Shown: one piece after another, positions 48,769-57,625 of the stretch
How the letters are laid out: each line of letters begins with the position of its first letter
How positions within the stretch are numbered: the first letter of the stretch is position 1
Assembly: GCF_041435355.1 (NCBI RefSeq)
Contig: NZ_CP108442.1
Span: 6,942,501-7,006,500 of the forward strand
Length of the DNA stretch: 64,000 nt
Direction: 5' to 3'
From: Streptomyces sp. NBC_01276
GTDB taxonomy: Bacteria; Actinomycetota; Actinomycetes; Streptomycetales; Streptomycetaceae
Translations under genes and position numbers: made by a program
Notes under the pieces: generated by a model
Seen by the model: only the letters and a program-made list of their open reading frames with translations
The model's database searches: none
Told to the model about the DNA's origin: nothing

Positions 48769-49923
48769 GTGATTTTCTCCGTCATCTTCGAAGCTCAGCT
48801 CGCCGACCCGACCGTGGAACGGGAGCACCAGGTGATCCGCGACTGCGTCGAGCAGGCGGTGCTCGCCGAACGCATGGGATTCGACCGGATCTGGGCCGTG
48901 GAACACCACTCCTTGAAGTGGTACTCCCACCTGTCCGCCCCGGAGGTCTTCCTGAGCTACGTCGCGGCCCGGACGCACACCATACGCATCGGGCACGGCG
49001 TCGTGTGCATGCCCTTCAACTTCAACCACCCGGTCCGGGTCGCCGAGCGCGCCGCCATGCTCGACCTGCTCTCCGGCGGCCGCCTCGACCTGGGCGCCGG
49101 GCGCGGTGGCACCGCGCAGGAGACCTCGCTCTGCGGGGTCGACCCGCTGCGCACCACCGCCGAGGTGGAGGAGGCGCTGCGGATCATCGGCAAGGCCTGG
49201 CAGGAGGACGAGCTGGAGTACCACGGCCCGCTCGTGGACATCGACCCGCACCCGATCCTGCCGCGCCCGGCCCAGAGGCCGCACCCGCCGCTCTTCCTCG
49301 CGTGCAGCCGGGGCGAGACCCTGGTGCGGGCCGCCGAGCTGGGGGTCGGGGCGCTGGTGATGGGCTTCGCCGGGCCGGAGGCGGTCGCGGGGATGCGGGC
49401 CGTGTACGACGGGGCGCGCGAGGCCCGGGACGGCGGCGCGTTCGTCTCGACGGTCGTCAACGACCACTTCTCCGTGCTCTGCCCGACGATCGTGCTCGAC
49501 GATCCCGAGGAGGCCCGGCGGATCGGGGTGCGGGGCCAGCGCTTCTTCGCGCAGTCCATCGGCCACTGGTACGGGGGAGCCGGCGTCCCGGACGAGGCGG
49601 TGGAGGAGGGGGGTGACGAGGAGGCCCGGATGCGCGGGGCCGCCGAGCAGGTCGTGGCCCGGCTGCACGAGCTGGACATCCCGGTCCGGCCCACCGCCAC
49701 CGCCACCTTCAACGCCGATCACGCCTACGGGAGCGCGGAGGAGGCCATCGCGTACGTGGAGCGCCTGCGGCGGGCGGGCGCCGACGAGGTGATGTGCCTG
49801 ATCCAGATGGGCACGGTGCCGCAGGAGGCCTGCCTGGAGACCATTCGGCAGTGGGGGGAGAAGGTGATCCCGCACTTCACGGGCAAAACGGGCGCTCGGG
49901 GTCCCTCTGTCAGCGGTGTGTGA
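48769..49923 (+). CDS. LLM-class flavin-dependent monooxygenase
   Basis: A 384-residue bacterial-luciferase-like protein: VIFSVIFEAQLADPTVEREHQVIRDCVEQAVLAERMGFDRIWAVEHHSLKWYSHLSAPEVFLSYVAARTHTIRIGHGVVCMPFNFNHPVRVAERAAMLDLLSGGRLDLGAGRGG in segments typical of the family. It uses reduced FMN for oxygenation of an unknown organic compound. GTG 48769 with GGAGGCACC upstream. Divergent from the PadR gene, its likely repressor. Confidence 0.87.
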   Translation: MIFSVIFEAQLADPTVEREHQVIRDCVEQAVLAERMGFDRIWAVEHHSLKWYSHLSAPEVFLSYVAARTHTIRIGHGVVCMPFNFNHPVRVAERAAMLDLLSGGRLDLGAGRGGTAQETSLCGVDPLRTTAEVEEALRIIGKAWQEDELEYHGPLVDIDPHPILPRPAQRPHPPLFLACSRGETLVRAAELGVGALVMGFAGPEAVAGMRAVYDGAREARDGGAFVSTVVNDHFSVLCPTIVLDDPEEARRIGVRGQRFFAQSIGHWYGGAGVPDEAVEEGGDEEARMRGAAEQVVARLHELDIPVRPTATATFNADHAYGSAEEAIAYVERLRRAGADEVMCLIQMGTVPQEACLETIRQWGEKVIPHFTGKTGARGPSVSGV

Positions 49924-50133
49924 GGTATTCCACCGACGGCGCTCCAGGCACCCCGGATACCCCTTCGAGTCTTGGAGCGTCTAGGCGGAGTGGTGGCCTC
50001 CACCCATACGGACAGGAAGAATTTCGGTGGAGAAGGGGGTCGGGCAGGATAATTTCCCGCATTCCCTCTTGAGTGGGAGAGCCACGCATGCATACGCTGT
50101 CTTGACGTGAGGTTCTCCTGTGGAGGAAGTGAC

Positions 50134-51540
50134 ATGACGGAAACTCTTGTGCCGGGTGCCGGCGGTGCCGTGATAACCGCTGGGACGCGGGTGGTCGACC
50201 ACCCTGCGTGGCTCGCGCTCAAGGCCGCCGTGGAGGAGATCCGCCCCTGGCAGTCCAAGGACGGTTCGATCGACTTCGAGGCGGCCGGAGCCCCCGCCCC
50301 GGTCGACGTCGAGGCCGCCGTGGAGCGGGCCGTCGACGCCGTGGAGACGCTGTCCCCGCTGCTGCCGCACGCCGCCGTGTACCACCGTGCGCTCGTCGCC
50401 GACCTGCGCAAGTGGGTCGCGGACGGCTTCAGGGTGCCGGACTTCCTGGACTCCCTGCTGGCCTTCCACCCGGCCGCCGAGCGCGCCGACGGGCTCCAGC
50501 ACCTCGTCGTCTTCCCCATGTACACGCAGAACGGCAACCTCGACCGCAACTTCGAGGCCGTCGTCCTGAAGATGGTGTGGCCCGAGTGGCTCTCCGAGCT
50601 GGAGCGCACCCGGTACGACAACCCGCTGTTCCTCGGCATCACCTTCGAGGACTTCACCCCGGGCTACGACACCCACTCCGCCGTGCTCTTCCCGGAGACC
50701 ATCGCCGTCCGCGAGGCCCCCGAGCGCTTCACCTGGGGCGGCATCTTCTGCGACCGCGAGGCCGCCCGCTACCGCAAGGTGACCGAGGCCGCCGTCGACA
50801 TCCTCGGCATCGAGCTGCCCGAGGACATCGCCCGCATGGTCGAGGACCAGGAGCGCTGCGAGAAGGCCTTCGTCCTGTGGGACATGGTCCACGACCGCAC
50901 GCACAGCCACGGCGACCTGCCGTTCGACCCCTTCATGATCAAGCAGCGCCAGCCGTTCTGGATGTACGGCCTGGAAGAGCTGCGCTGCGACCTCACCGCC
51001 TTCAAGGAGGCCGTGAAGCTGGAGTCCGAGGGCAACGAGCACGGCCGTGACGTCCAGTACGCCGTCCTCTTCGACCGGATGTTCCGCTTCCCGGTCTCGG
51101 GCGACCGCAACCGCAACTACGACGGCCTCGGCGGCCAGCTGCTCTTCGCGTACCTCCACAAGCACGACGTCGTGCGCTGGACGGACAACAAGCTGAAGAT
51201 CGACTGGATGCGGGCCCCACAGGTCACCAACCAGCTGTGCGCCGAGATCGAGGACCTCTACCGGGCCGGCATCGACCGCCCGAAGCTCGTCCACTGGTTC
51301 AAGGCGTACGAGCTCGTCTCCACCTACCTCGCCCCGCACCCGGGCTCCAAGTGGGCCAAGGGTCCCGACGCCCTCGACCTGACGCAGCCGCCGCGCAAGC
51401 TCGTCGACGACGTGCTCGCGGACGAGTTTCCGCTCAGCATGTTCTATGAGGCCCTCGCCAAGAAGCTCAAGGGTGTGATCGCCTCGACCAAGGGCATCAC
51501 CGCCCTGAACGCCGCAACGGCCGAGCGGGCCGACGCGTGA
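50134..51540 (+). CDS. DUF6421 family protein
   Basis: A 468-residue protein of unknown function. It contains FPMYTQNGNLDRNFEAVVLKMVWPEW, FLGITFEDFTPGYDTHSAVLFPETIAV, WDMVHDRTHSHGDLPFDPFMIKQRQPFWMYGLEELRCDLTAF and HWFKAYELVSTYLAPHPGSKWAK. The HDRTHSHGDLPFDP segment looks like a metal site. ATG 50134 has GGAGGAAG upstream. It heads a three-gene unit with an SDR and a threonine-aldolase-like gene; a joint catabolic step is plausible. Confidence 0.8.
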   Translation: MTETLVPGAGGAVITAGTRVVDHPAWLALKAAVEEIRPWQSKDGSIDFEAAGAPAPVDVEAAVERAVDAVETLSPLLPHAAVYHRALVADLRKWVADGFRVPDFLDSLLAFHPAAERADGLQHLVVFPMYTQNGNLDRNFEAVVLKMVWPEWLSELERTRYDNPLFLGITFEDFTPGYDTHSAVLFPETIAVREAPERFTWGGIFCDREAARYRKVTEAAVDILGIELPEDIARMVEDQERCEKAFVLWDMVHDRTHSHGDLPFDPFMIKQRQPFWMYGLEELRCDLTAFKEAVKLESEGNEHGRDVQYAVLFDRMFRFPVSGDRNRNYDGLGGQLLFAYLHKHDVVRWTDNKLKIDWMRAPQVTNQLCAEIEDLYRAGIDRPKLVHWFKAYELVSTYLAPHPGSKWAKGPDALDLTQPPRKLVDDVLADEFPLSMFYEALAKKLKGVIASTKGITALNAATAERADA

Positions 51541-51566
51541 GCACTCGCCCTCAGGAGGCTGCACAG

Positions 51567-52328
51567 ATGAACGGCTCCGGGAACGGCAACGGCGCGCTCC
51601 GTGGAGCGGTGGTGGCGGTGGCCGGGGCCGCCGGCCCCGCCGGCCGCGCCACCCTGCTCCGCCTGGCCGAGGCGGGCGCCACCGTGGTCGCCGCCGACGC
51701 GGACGCGGCACGGCTCGCGGAGGCCGTCGACGCGGCCCGCTACGCCCACGGCGGCGCGACCGTCACCGGCGACACCGTCGACCTGCTCGACCTGGAGGCC
51801 ACCAAGGCCTGGGCCGAGCGCACGGAGAAGGAGTTCGGCCGGATCGACGGCGTCGTCCACTTGGTCGGCGGCTGGCGCGGCAGCAAGACCTTCACCGACG
51901 TGGACCTCGCGGACTGGGGCTTCCTGGAGAAGCTCCTCATCCGCACCGTCCAGCACACCTCGCTCGCCTTCCACGACGGCCTGCTGCGCAGCGACCGTGG
52001 ACGCTACGTGCTGATCAGCCAGTCCGGCGCGCACAAGCCGGTCGCCAACAACGCCGCGTACAACGCGGGCAAGGCGGCCGCCGAGGCCTGGACCCTGGCC
52101 ATGGCGGATTCCTTCCGCAAGGCCGGGGGCGAGGACGGTCCGAGCGCCGCGGCTGCGATCCTGGTCATCAAGGCACTGGTGCACGACGCGATGCGCGCCG
52201 AGCGTCCCAATGCGAAGTTCGCGGGCTTCACCGACGTCAAGGAGCTGGCCGAGGCCATCGCCGGCGTGTGGGAGCGGCCCGCCTCCGAAGTGAACGGACA
52301 GCGTCTGTGGCTCACCCCGCAACCGTGA
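51567..52328 (+). CDS. SDR-family oxidoreductase, atypical
   Basis: A 253-residue SDR with an altered cofactor motif (VAVAGAAGPAGRATLLRLAEAGA), VHLVGGWRGSKTF in place of NNAG, ISQSGAHKPVANNAAYNAGKAAAEAW providing Ser, Tyr and Lys of the active site. It begins at ATG 51567, with AGGAGG 8 nt upstream, 26 nt after the DUF6421 stop; GTG 51537 would overlap that stop. Its own stop overlaps the aldolase start. Confidence 0.83.
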   Translation: MNGSGNGNGALRGAVVAVAGAAGPAGRATLLRLAEAGATVVAADADAARLAEAVDAARYAHGGATVTGDTVDLLDLEATKAWAERTEKEFGRIDGVVHLVGGWRGSKTFTDVDLADWGFLEKLLIRTVQHTSLAFHDGLLRSDRGRYVLISQSGAHKPVANNAAYNAGKAAAEAWTLAMADSFRKAGGEDGPSAAAAILVIKALVHDAMRAERPNAKFAGFTDVKELAEAIAGVWERPASEVNGQRLWLTPQP

Positions 52329-53401
52329 GGACCGAGACCGGCAAGACCGACGCCCGGCGTCACCACGACCCGGCCGTGCGCGGATTCGCCAGCGACAACT
52401 ACGCGGGCGTGCACCCCGAGGTGCTCGCCGCCGTCGCGCTCGCCAACGGTGGCCACCAGGTCTCCTACGGCGAGGACGAGTACACCGAACACCTGCAGAA
52501 GATCTTCCGCAGTCACTTCGGGCCGTCCGCGCAGGCCTTCCCGGTCTTCAACGGCACCGGCGCCAACGTCACGGCCCTCCAGGCCATGACCGACCGCTGG
52601 GGCGCGGTGATCTGCGCCAAGACCGCCCACATCAACGTGGACGAGGGCGGCGCGCCCGAGCGGATGGCGGGCATCAAGCTGCTCGCCGTACCGACGCCGG
52701 ACGGCAAGCTCACCCCGGAGCTGATCGACCAGGAGGCCTGGGGCTTCGAGGACGAGCACCGGGCGATGCCCCAGGTCGTCTCGATCACGCAGAACACCGA
52801 GCTCGGCACGGTCTACACCCCGGACGAGATCAGGGCGATCTGCGAGCACGCGCACGGCCTCGGCATGAAGGTGCACCTCGACGGTGCCCGGATAGCCAAC
52901 GCCGCGGCCTCGCTCGACGTGCCGATGCGCACCTTCACCAACGCGGTCGGCGTGGACGTGCTGTCGTACGGCGGCACGAAGAACGGCATGATGTTCGGCG
53001 AGGCCGTGGTGGTGCTGAACCCGGACGCGGTCCGGCAGATGAAGCACATCCGCAAGATGTCGATGCAGCTCGCCTCCAAGATGCGGTTCGTCTCGGTGCA
53101 GCTGGAAGCGCTGCTCGCGAAGGACCTGTGGCTGCGCAACGCCCGCCACGGCAACGCGATGGCGCAGCGGCTCGCGGCCGGTGTGCGCGAGACCGACGGG
53201 GTGGAGATCCTCTACCCGGTGCAGGCCAACGCCGTCTTCGCGCGGCTCCCGCACGAGGTCACGCGCCGGCTCCAGCAGCGCTACCGCTTCTACTTCTGGG
53301 ACGAGGCGGCCGGTGACGTCCGCTGGATGTGCGGCTTCGACACCCAGGAGGAGGACGTCGACGGCTTCCTCCAGGCGCTCAAGGAGGAGCTGGCCCGGTA
53401 G
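52325..53401 (+). CDS. ltaE: Low-specificity threonine aldolase / beta-eliminating lyase family
   Basis: A 358-residue PLP enzyme: ASDNYAGVHPEVLAAVALANGGHQVSYGEDEYTEHLQ, FPVFNGTGANVTALQAM, the Asp-bearing VHLDGARIANAAASL and the Schiff-base lysine in LSYGGTKNGMMFGEAVVV. It cleaves L-threonine/allo-threonine or a related beta-hydroxy amino acid to glycine and an aldehyde. GTG 52325 overlaps the SDR stop by 4 nt. The gene ends 29 nt before a strong hairpin. Confidence 0.88.
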   Translation: MRTETGKTDARRHHDPAVRGFASDNYAGVHPEVLAAVALANGGHQVSYGEDEYTEHLQKIFRSHFGPSAQAFPVFNGTGANVTALQAMTDRWGAVICAKTAHINVDEGGAPERMAGIKLLAVPTPDGKLTPELIDQEAWGFEDEHRAMPQVVSITQNTELGTVYTPDEIRAICEHAHGLGMKVHLDGARIANAAASLDVPMRTFTNAVGVDVLSYGGTKNGMMFGEAVVVLNPDAVRQMKHIRKMSMQLASKMRFVSVQLEALLAKDLWLRNARHGNAMAQRLAAGVRETDGVEILYPVQANAVFARLPHEVTRRLQQRYRFYFWDEAAGDVRWMCGFDTQEEDVDGFLQALKEELAR

Positions 53402-53429
53402 CCACCTCCCCGCACAAAACTGAATACAT

Positions 53430-53471
53430 ATGCCTCCGACCGCAAATCTATTGATCTGCGGTCGGAGGCAT
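53430..53471 (+). promoter_or_regulatory. 15-bp hairpin covering the RBS of the next gene
   Basis: Nucleotides 53430-53444 pair perfectly with 53457-53471 around a 12-nt AT-rich loop. The 3' arm contains GGTCGGAGG, the RBS of the transglutaminase-like gene starting at 53476. It may act as terminator of the upstream operon, as a block to translation, or both. Confidence 0.7.
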
Positions 53472-53475
53472 GCCT

Positions 53476-54087
53476 ATGCTGCGGATCATGGAACTCATCC
53501 AGCAGGACCCGGATATCCACGCCTATTTGGCGTCCGACGAAGCCATCGACCACTGGCATCCCCTGGTGCAAGAAACCGCCGACGTCCTCTGGATCGCCAC
53601 CGGCGACGCATATTCATACGCCGAAGCCGCCTTCGAATTCGTCCGCGACACGATCCCGCACTCCGCCGACTCCGGGGACACGCGGGTCTCCTGGCGCGCC
53701 TCCGACGTGCTGGGCACGCGCAACGGCATCTGCTACGCCAAATCCCACGCCCTCGTCGCCCTGCTGCGCGCCCAGGGGATCCCCGCGGGCCTCTGCTACC
53801 AGCTGCTCGCCGACGACGACGGCTCCCGTGCGGTGGTCCACGGCCTGGTGGCCCTGCGGCTGCCCGGCGGCGAACGCTGGGCCCGCGTCGACCCCCGGGG
53901 CAACAAGCCCGGTGTCGACGCCCGGTTCACCCTCGACCACGAGCGGCTCGCCTTCCCCGTGCGCCCGGAACTCGGCGAGGTCGACTACCCCGAGCTCCAC
54001 GCGGCCCCGCACCCCGCCGCGCTCAAGGCCCTCCGGGAGTCCGCCGACCGGCAGGAGCTGTGGCGGAAGCTGCCGGCCGCCCTGTAG
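53476..54087 (+). CDS. Transglutaminase-like cysteine protease-fold protein
   Basis: A 203-residue protein with the catalytic triad region of the transglutaminase core: Cys in LGTRNGICYAKSHALVALLRAQGIPAGLCYQLL, His in RAVVHGLVALRLPGGERW and Asp in ARVDPRGNKPGV. It may hydrolyse amide bonds or crosslink. ATG 53476 is 7 nt after GGAGG, so it is preferred over ATG 53470 and 53488. The RBS is within a strong hairpin. The 3' end overlaps the converging MFS gene by 65 nt. Confidence 0.8.
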   Translation: MLRIMELIQQDPDIHAYLASDEAIDHWHPLVQETADVLWIATGDAYSYAEAAFEFVRDTIPHSADSGDTRVSWRASDVLGTRNGICYAKSHALVALLRAQGIPAGLCYQLLADDDGSRAVVHGLVALRLPGGERWARVDPRGNKPGVDARFTLDHERLAFPVRPELGEVDYPELHAAPHPAALKALRESADRQELWRKLPAAL

Positions 54088-55297
54088 CCGGGACCCGTGC
54101 CACCCGCCCGCGCGCCGACACCAGCAGGTGCAGTGCGGCGGCCGCGAGCTGCAGCACGGCGATCCCGAGCAGCAGCGTCCACGGAGGCGCACCGGCGGCC
54201 AGCCCGACCAGGGCGGCACCCGACGAAGCCGCCGTCACCTTCAGCCCCGCCCCCAGGGTGAACACCTGGGCCCGCACCGCGCCCGGGGCGTGCTCCGAGC
54301 GGATCCGCAGCGTGGCCGTCAGAAGCGGCCCGTCGCACACCCCCGCCGCCGCGAACGCGGCCGCCGTCAGCGCGACCGACGGCGCGAACGCCGCCACCCC
54401 GAGAGCGGCCCCCGTCCCCGCCATGGCCCAGCGGGCCAGCCGGCCCGGCGCCACCGACGTCAGCCGGCCCAACGTCAGCGACCCGGCCAGCGCACCCACC
54501 GCGAAGGCCGTCATCAACACCCCGCCCGCGCCGGGCCGGCCGAGCCCGCGGGCCAGCAGCACCGAGGTGGTGGTCAGCGCCCCGACACCGACGAAGGCCA
54601 GTGTCGTCGCCGAGGTGATCGCCCGCAGCTCCCGGACCCGCCACAGCGTGGCCAGCCCCGCGCCCAGACCGGCCCTGGGCGCCTTGCCCGGCGGGCCCGC
54701 GCCCGGACCCTCGTACGCGTCCCCCCGGGGGCTCCCGTTCGGCCCCTCGTACGGCAGGGACGCGGCCAGGGCCGCCGCCAGTGCCGCGGAGACCGCCAGC
54801 ACCCCCATCGCGGGCCCCGCCGAGACCATCGCCCCGGCCAGGCCGACCGCCGCCGGGGCCGTGACCGAGGCCGCGTTGTACGTGGAGGCGTCCCAGCCGT
54901 ACGCCCGGTCGCGCCCCGGGCCCTGCGGGACCAGCCCCGCCACCAGGCTCGACAGCCCGCCCGTCACCACCGGCCCGCAGGAACCGCCCAGTACCGCCAC
55001 CGCGATCACCACCGGCACCGGGGCCCGGCCCAGCAGCGCCGCCAGGGCCGCCACGGCGGCCGTGAAACCGGCCAGCGCGCCCGCGTAGAACAGCCGGGGC
55101 CGGCGCGCCCGCGCCGCGGCGGCGCCCGCCAGCGGCGCGGCCAGCACGTGCGGGGCCATCCAGGCCGTCAGTACGAACGCCCCGTGCGCGGCGCTCCCCG
55201 TCCGCTCCAGGGCCAGCAGCACCACGCCCATGCCCATGCCCTCGGAGGCGAAGCGAGCGGCGAGTGCCCCTGCCAGATACCGCCCGAACCCGCCCAC
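54023..55297 (-). CDS. MFS transporter, 12-helix
   Basis: A 424-residue major facilitator. FGRYLAGALAARFASEGMGMGVVLLALERTGSAAHGAFVLTAWMAPHVLAAPLAGAAAARARRPRLFYAGALAGF leads, with about 12 hydrophobic segments and a proline-rich acidic loop in the middle. Substrate unknown. ATG 55297. It overlaps the transglutaminase-like gene tail to tail and is 184 nt downstream of the acyltransferase gene. Confidence 0.82.
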   Translation of the reverse strand: MGGFGRYLAGALAARFASEGMGMGVVLLALERTGSAAHGAFVLTAWMAPHVLAAPLAGAAAARARRPRLFYAGALAGFTAAVAALAALLGRAPVPVVIAVAVLGGSCGPVVTGGLSSLVAGLVPQGPGRDRAYGWDASTYNAASVTAPAAVGLAGAMVSAGPAMGVLAVSAALAAALAASLPYEGPNGSPRGDAYEGPGAGPPGKAPRAGLGAGLATLWRVRELRAITSATTLAFVGVGALTTTSVLLARGLGRPGAGGVLMTAFAVGALAGSLTLGRLTSVAPGRLARWAMAGTGAALGVAAFAPSVALTAAAFAAAGVCDGPLLTATLRIRSEHAPGAVRAQVFTLGAGLKVTAASSGAALVGLAAGAPPWTLLLGIAVLQLAAAALHLLVSARGRVARVPATGRPAASATAPAGRRTPGGP

Positions 55298-55481
55298 CGG
55301 CGAACCCCCTCCGCGTCCCGGTCACGTGCTGCGTGATCAGGACGTTACGCCGGACGGGTGAAGGGCGGAAGGATCCTCGGGGGGCGCCCGGTGGGCTCGA
55401 ACATCGGCACGGGGAGTGAGCCGGCCGACGGCGCGTGCGCGGCCGGAGCGCCCCGGTGGACCGCCCCCGCCGGGAGGTGGG

Positions 55482-56204
55482 TCAGCCGGCTTCCTTGACC
55501 TGCGCCGCCGTCGGGGCCGTGCCGCCGAGGTGCGCGGGCAGCCACCAGGAGTCCTCGGGACCCTTGGGCTTGGCCGGGTAGGCGGCCTGCGCGGCGTCCA
55601 GCAGCTCCTGCACGCGCTCGCGCAGACGGCGCGTGATGGCGCCCGCGTACTGGTCGGCCGGGGCCTCCAGGGGCTCGCCGACGCGCATCGTCACCGGGAT
55701 GTGGCTGCGCTTGAGGTCCTTGGGCCGGCCCTTGGTCCACAGCCGCTGGGTACCCCACAGCGCGACCGGGATCAGCGGGACACCGGCCTCCTGCGCCATG
55801 CGCGCGGCACCGGACTTGAAGCTCTTGAGGGTGAAGGACTGGGAGATCGTCGCCTCCGGGAACACCCCGATGATCTCGCCGGAGCGCAGCGAGTCCAGCG
55901 CGCGCTGGTAGGCGTCCTCACCCTGCTTGCGGTCCACCGGGATGTGCTTCATCGCGCGCATCAGGGGGCCGGACACCTTGTGCCGGAACACCGACTCCTT
56001 GGCCATGAAGCGGACCAGGCGCTTCTGCGGCCGCGCGGTCAGGCCCGCGAAGATGAAGTCGAGGTACCCGATGTGGTTCGACACCAGGACCGCCCCACCC
56101 TTGCGCGGGATGTTCTCGGTGCCCTTCATGTCGATGCGGATGTCCAGCGCACGGAAGAGGGTGTGCGCGGCGCCGATCACTGGGGGGTAGACGAGCTCAG
56201 CCAT
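55482..56204 (-). CDS. plsC: 1-acyl-sn-glycerol-3-phosphate acyltransferase
   Basis: A 240-residue PlsC-type enzyme. Catalytic motif NHIGYLDF (H-x4-D), the substrate-binding FPEATIS and VPLIPVALWGTQRLW. It esterifies lysophosphatidate in phospholipid synthesis, or acts on a related acceptor; Streptomyces encode several. It starts at ATG 56204 and is divergent from the thioredoxin gene. Confidence 0.88.
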   Translation of the reverse strand: MAELVYPPVIGAAHTLFRALDIRIDMKGTENIPRKGGAVLVSNHIGYLDFIFAGLTARPQKRLVRFMAKESVFRHKVSGPLMRAMKHIPVDRKQGEDAYQRALDSLRSGEIIGVFPEATISQSFTLKSFKSGAARMAQEAGVPLIPVALWGTQRLWTKGRPKDLKRSHIPVTMRVGEPLEAPADQYAGAITRRLRERVQELLDAAQAAYPAKPKGPEDSWWLPAHLGGTAPTAAQVKEAG

Positions 56205-56420
56205 GGTGGGGAGACCCCGCTTTCTGCCTGGGGAGGTGCTCCCGGCCGGAAGTTACGGAAGCGTAGGTACGCGACCATGGGGATGGTGCCCCAAACGCGG
56301 CGCGCTGGCCAGCCCAGACGCCCGCGCCCGGGGAGATTCTCGTCACGCGGGGAATGCGCGGCGACGGACGAGTGCTGCGATCAGCGTACGTACATACGGA
56401 CGGGGCGGACGGGAGCGGGC

Positions 56421-56768
56421 GTGCAGGGGCGCGAACAGGGTGGTCGGGGCGCGGGCGGACAGGGCCCGCTGGGCGCCGCCGAGCTGGGGGAGGAGCCGGG
56501 GGAGCGGGCGAGTCTGGTCCAGTTCTCCAGCGCCTTCTGCCAGCCCTGCCGGGCCACCCGGCGGATCCTCTCCGAGGTCGCCGCCATGGTCGACGGGGTC
56601 GCGCACATCGAGATCGACGCCGAGCGCAACCTCCCCCTGGTGCGGGCCCTCGGCATCGAGAAGACCCCGACCGTGCTCGTCCTGGACTCCGCCGGGCGGA
56701 TCGTCCGGCGTGCGGCGGGGATGCCGCGCAAGGCGGACGTGATCGCGGCCCTGGGGGCCGCGGTATGA
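56421..56768 (+). CDS. Thioredoxin-like protein
   Basis: A 115-residue thioredoxin fold with active site SAFCQPCRATRRIL (Cys-x2-Cys) and the cis-proline loop EKTPTVLVLDSAGRIVRR. The N-terminal 30 residues are a low-complexity extension. GTG 56421 with GGGAG upstream. It probably reduces or shuffles cytoplasmic disulfides. A leader-peptide/flavin-reductase unit follows. Confidence 0.85.
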   Translation: MQGREQGGRGAGGQGPLGAAELGEEPGERASLVQFSSAFCQPCRATRRILSEVAAMVDGVAHIEIDAERNLPLVRALGIEKTPTVLVLDSAGRIVRRAAGMPRKADVIAALGAAV

Positions 56769-56830
56769 CGGGCGCGCCGGTCCGTGCGCCCGCACGCAGC
56801 GTGACGCGCCTGACATCTGACCGTCGCGGC

Positions 56831-56860
56831 TTGACTGTGTACACGTGAGATCGCCAGGCT
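56831..56860 (+). promoter_or_regulatory. Candidate promoter for the leader peptide
   Basis: TTGACT (56831-56836) and a weak -10 (CAGGCT, 56855-56860) are 18 nt apart, just ahead of the leader ATG at 56867. TGTACACGTG lies in the spacer and could be a regulatory site. Confidence 0.35.
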
Positions 56861-56866
56861 GACGAC

Positions 56867-56947
56867 ATGCGGTATGAACTCCTGCTCCACGGGCGGGTCC
56901 ACGTGGACCTCGTCCGCCACGCGAGCGCGCGCTGTCGGGACCACTGA
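56867..56947 (+). CDS. Short leader peptide upstream of the flavin reductase
   Basis: A 26-residue frame beginning MRYELLLHGR and containing VHVDLVRHASARC near the end. This HVDL-R-x-S-x-x-C-like core matches my memory of the small actinobacterial leader peptides found ahead of sulfur and flavin-related genes, where Cys codons are thought to control downstream expression. The stop is 63 nt before the flavin reductase start. Confidence 0.55.
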   Translation: MRYELLLHGRVHVDLVRHASARCRDH

Positions 56948-57010
56948 ACGCCCCCGGCCCCCGATCCCTCGACTGCGCCCGCGATCCCCGCGGCAGAAGG
57001 AAGTCTTCCC

Positions 57011-57625
57011 ATGACGGCCCCGACGCTCCCGACGGCCTCGTACGCACCTTTCGCCCCTGACGCCTCCGACGCCACCGGCGGTGCGGACCGGGCGGCCCCC
57101 GCCGGGGCCCTCGACGGGTCCCCCGGCCCCCGGGGCGGCCCGGCCCGGCCCGGATCGCCGGAGCTGCTGCGCTCGGTCTTCCGCCGCCACGCCGCCGGTG
57201 TCGCCGTGATCACCGCGGAGTCCGGCGGCCGGCCCGCCGGATTCACCGCGACCTCGCTGAACTCCGTCTCGGCGGAACCCCCGCTGCTCTCGTTCACCAT
57301 CGGCACCGGCTCCTCCAGCTGGCCCGCCGTACGGGACTGCGAGTACATCGGCGTCCACATACTCGGTGAGCACCAGCGGGAGCTGGCCGGCCTCTTCGCG
57401 CGCAGCGGGGCGGACCGCTTCGGCCCGGGCACCGGCTGGGCCGCGGGGCCGCACGGCGTGCCGCTGCTCGACGGGGTGCTGGCGTGGCTGGTGTGCCGGG
57501 TGGTGGCCAGGGTGCCAGCCGGTGAGCATCGTGTGATCATCGCGGAAGCGGTGGCCGGGGACCCGGCGGGCGAGGGCCGGCCGCTGCTGTACCACCAGGG
57601 ACGCTTCAACGCGTTGCGCGACTGA
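57011..57625 (+). CDS. Flavin reductase family protein
   Basis: A 204-residue protein. After about 48 low-complexity residues, the FMN-binding flavin reductase domain has LRSVFRRHAAGVAVITAESGGRPAGFTATSLNSVSAEPPLLSFTIGTGSSSWPAVRDCEYIGVHILGEHQRELAGLFA. It supplies reduced flavin, or acts as a flavin-dependent oxidoreductase. ATG 57011 with AGAAGGAAG upstream. Preceded by the leader peptide. Confidence 0.87.
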   Translation: MTAPTLPTASYAPFAPDASDATGGADRAAPAGALDGSPGPRGGPARPGSPELLRSVFRRHAAGVAVITAESGGRPAGFTATSLNSVSAEPPLLSFTIGTGSSSWPAVRDCEYIGVHILGEHQRELAGLFARSGADRFGPGTGWAAGPHGVPLLDGVLAWLVCRVVARVPAGEHRVIIAEAVAGDPAGEGRPLLYHQGRFNALRD

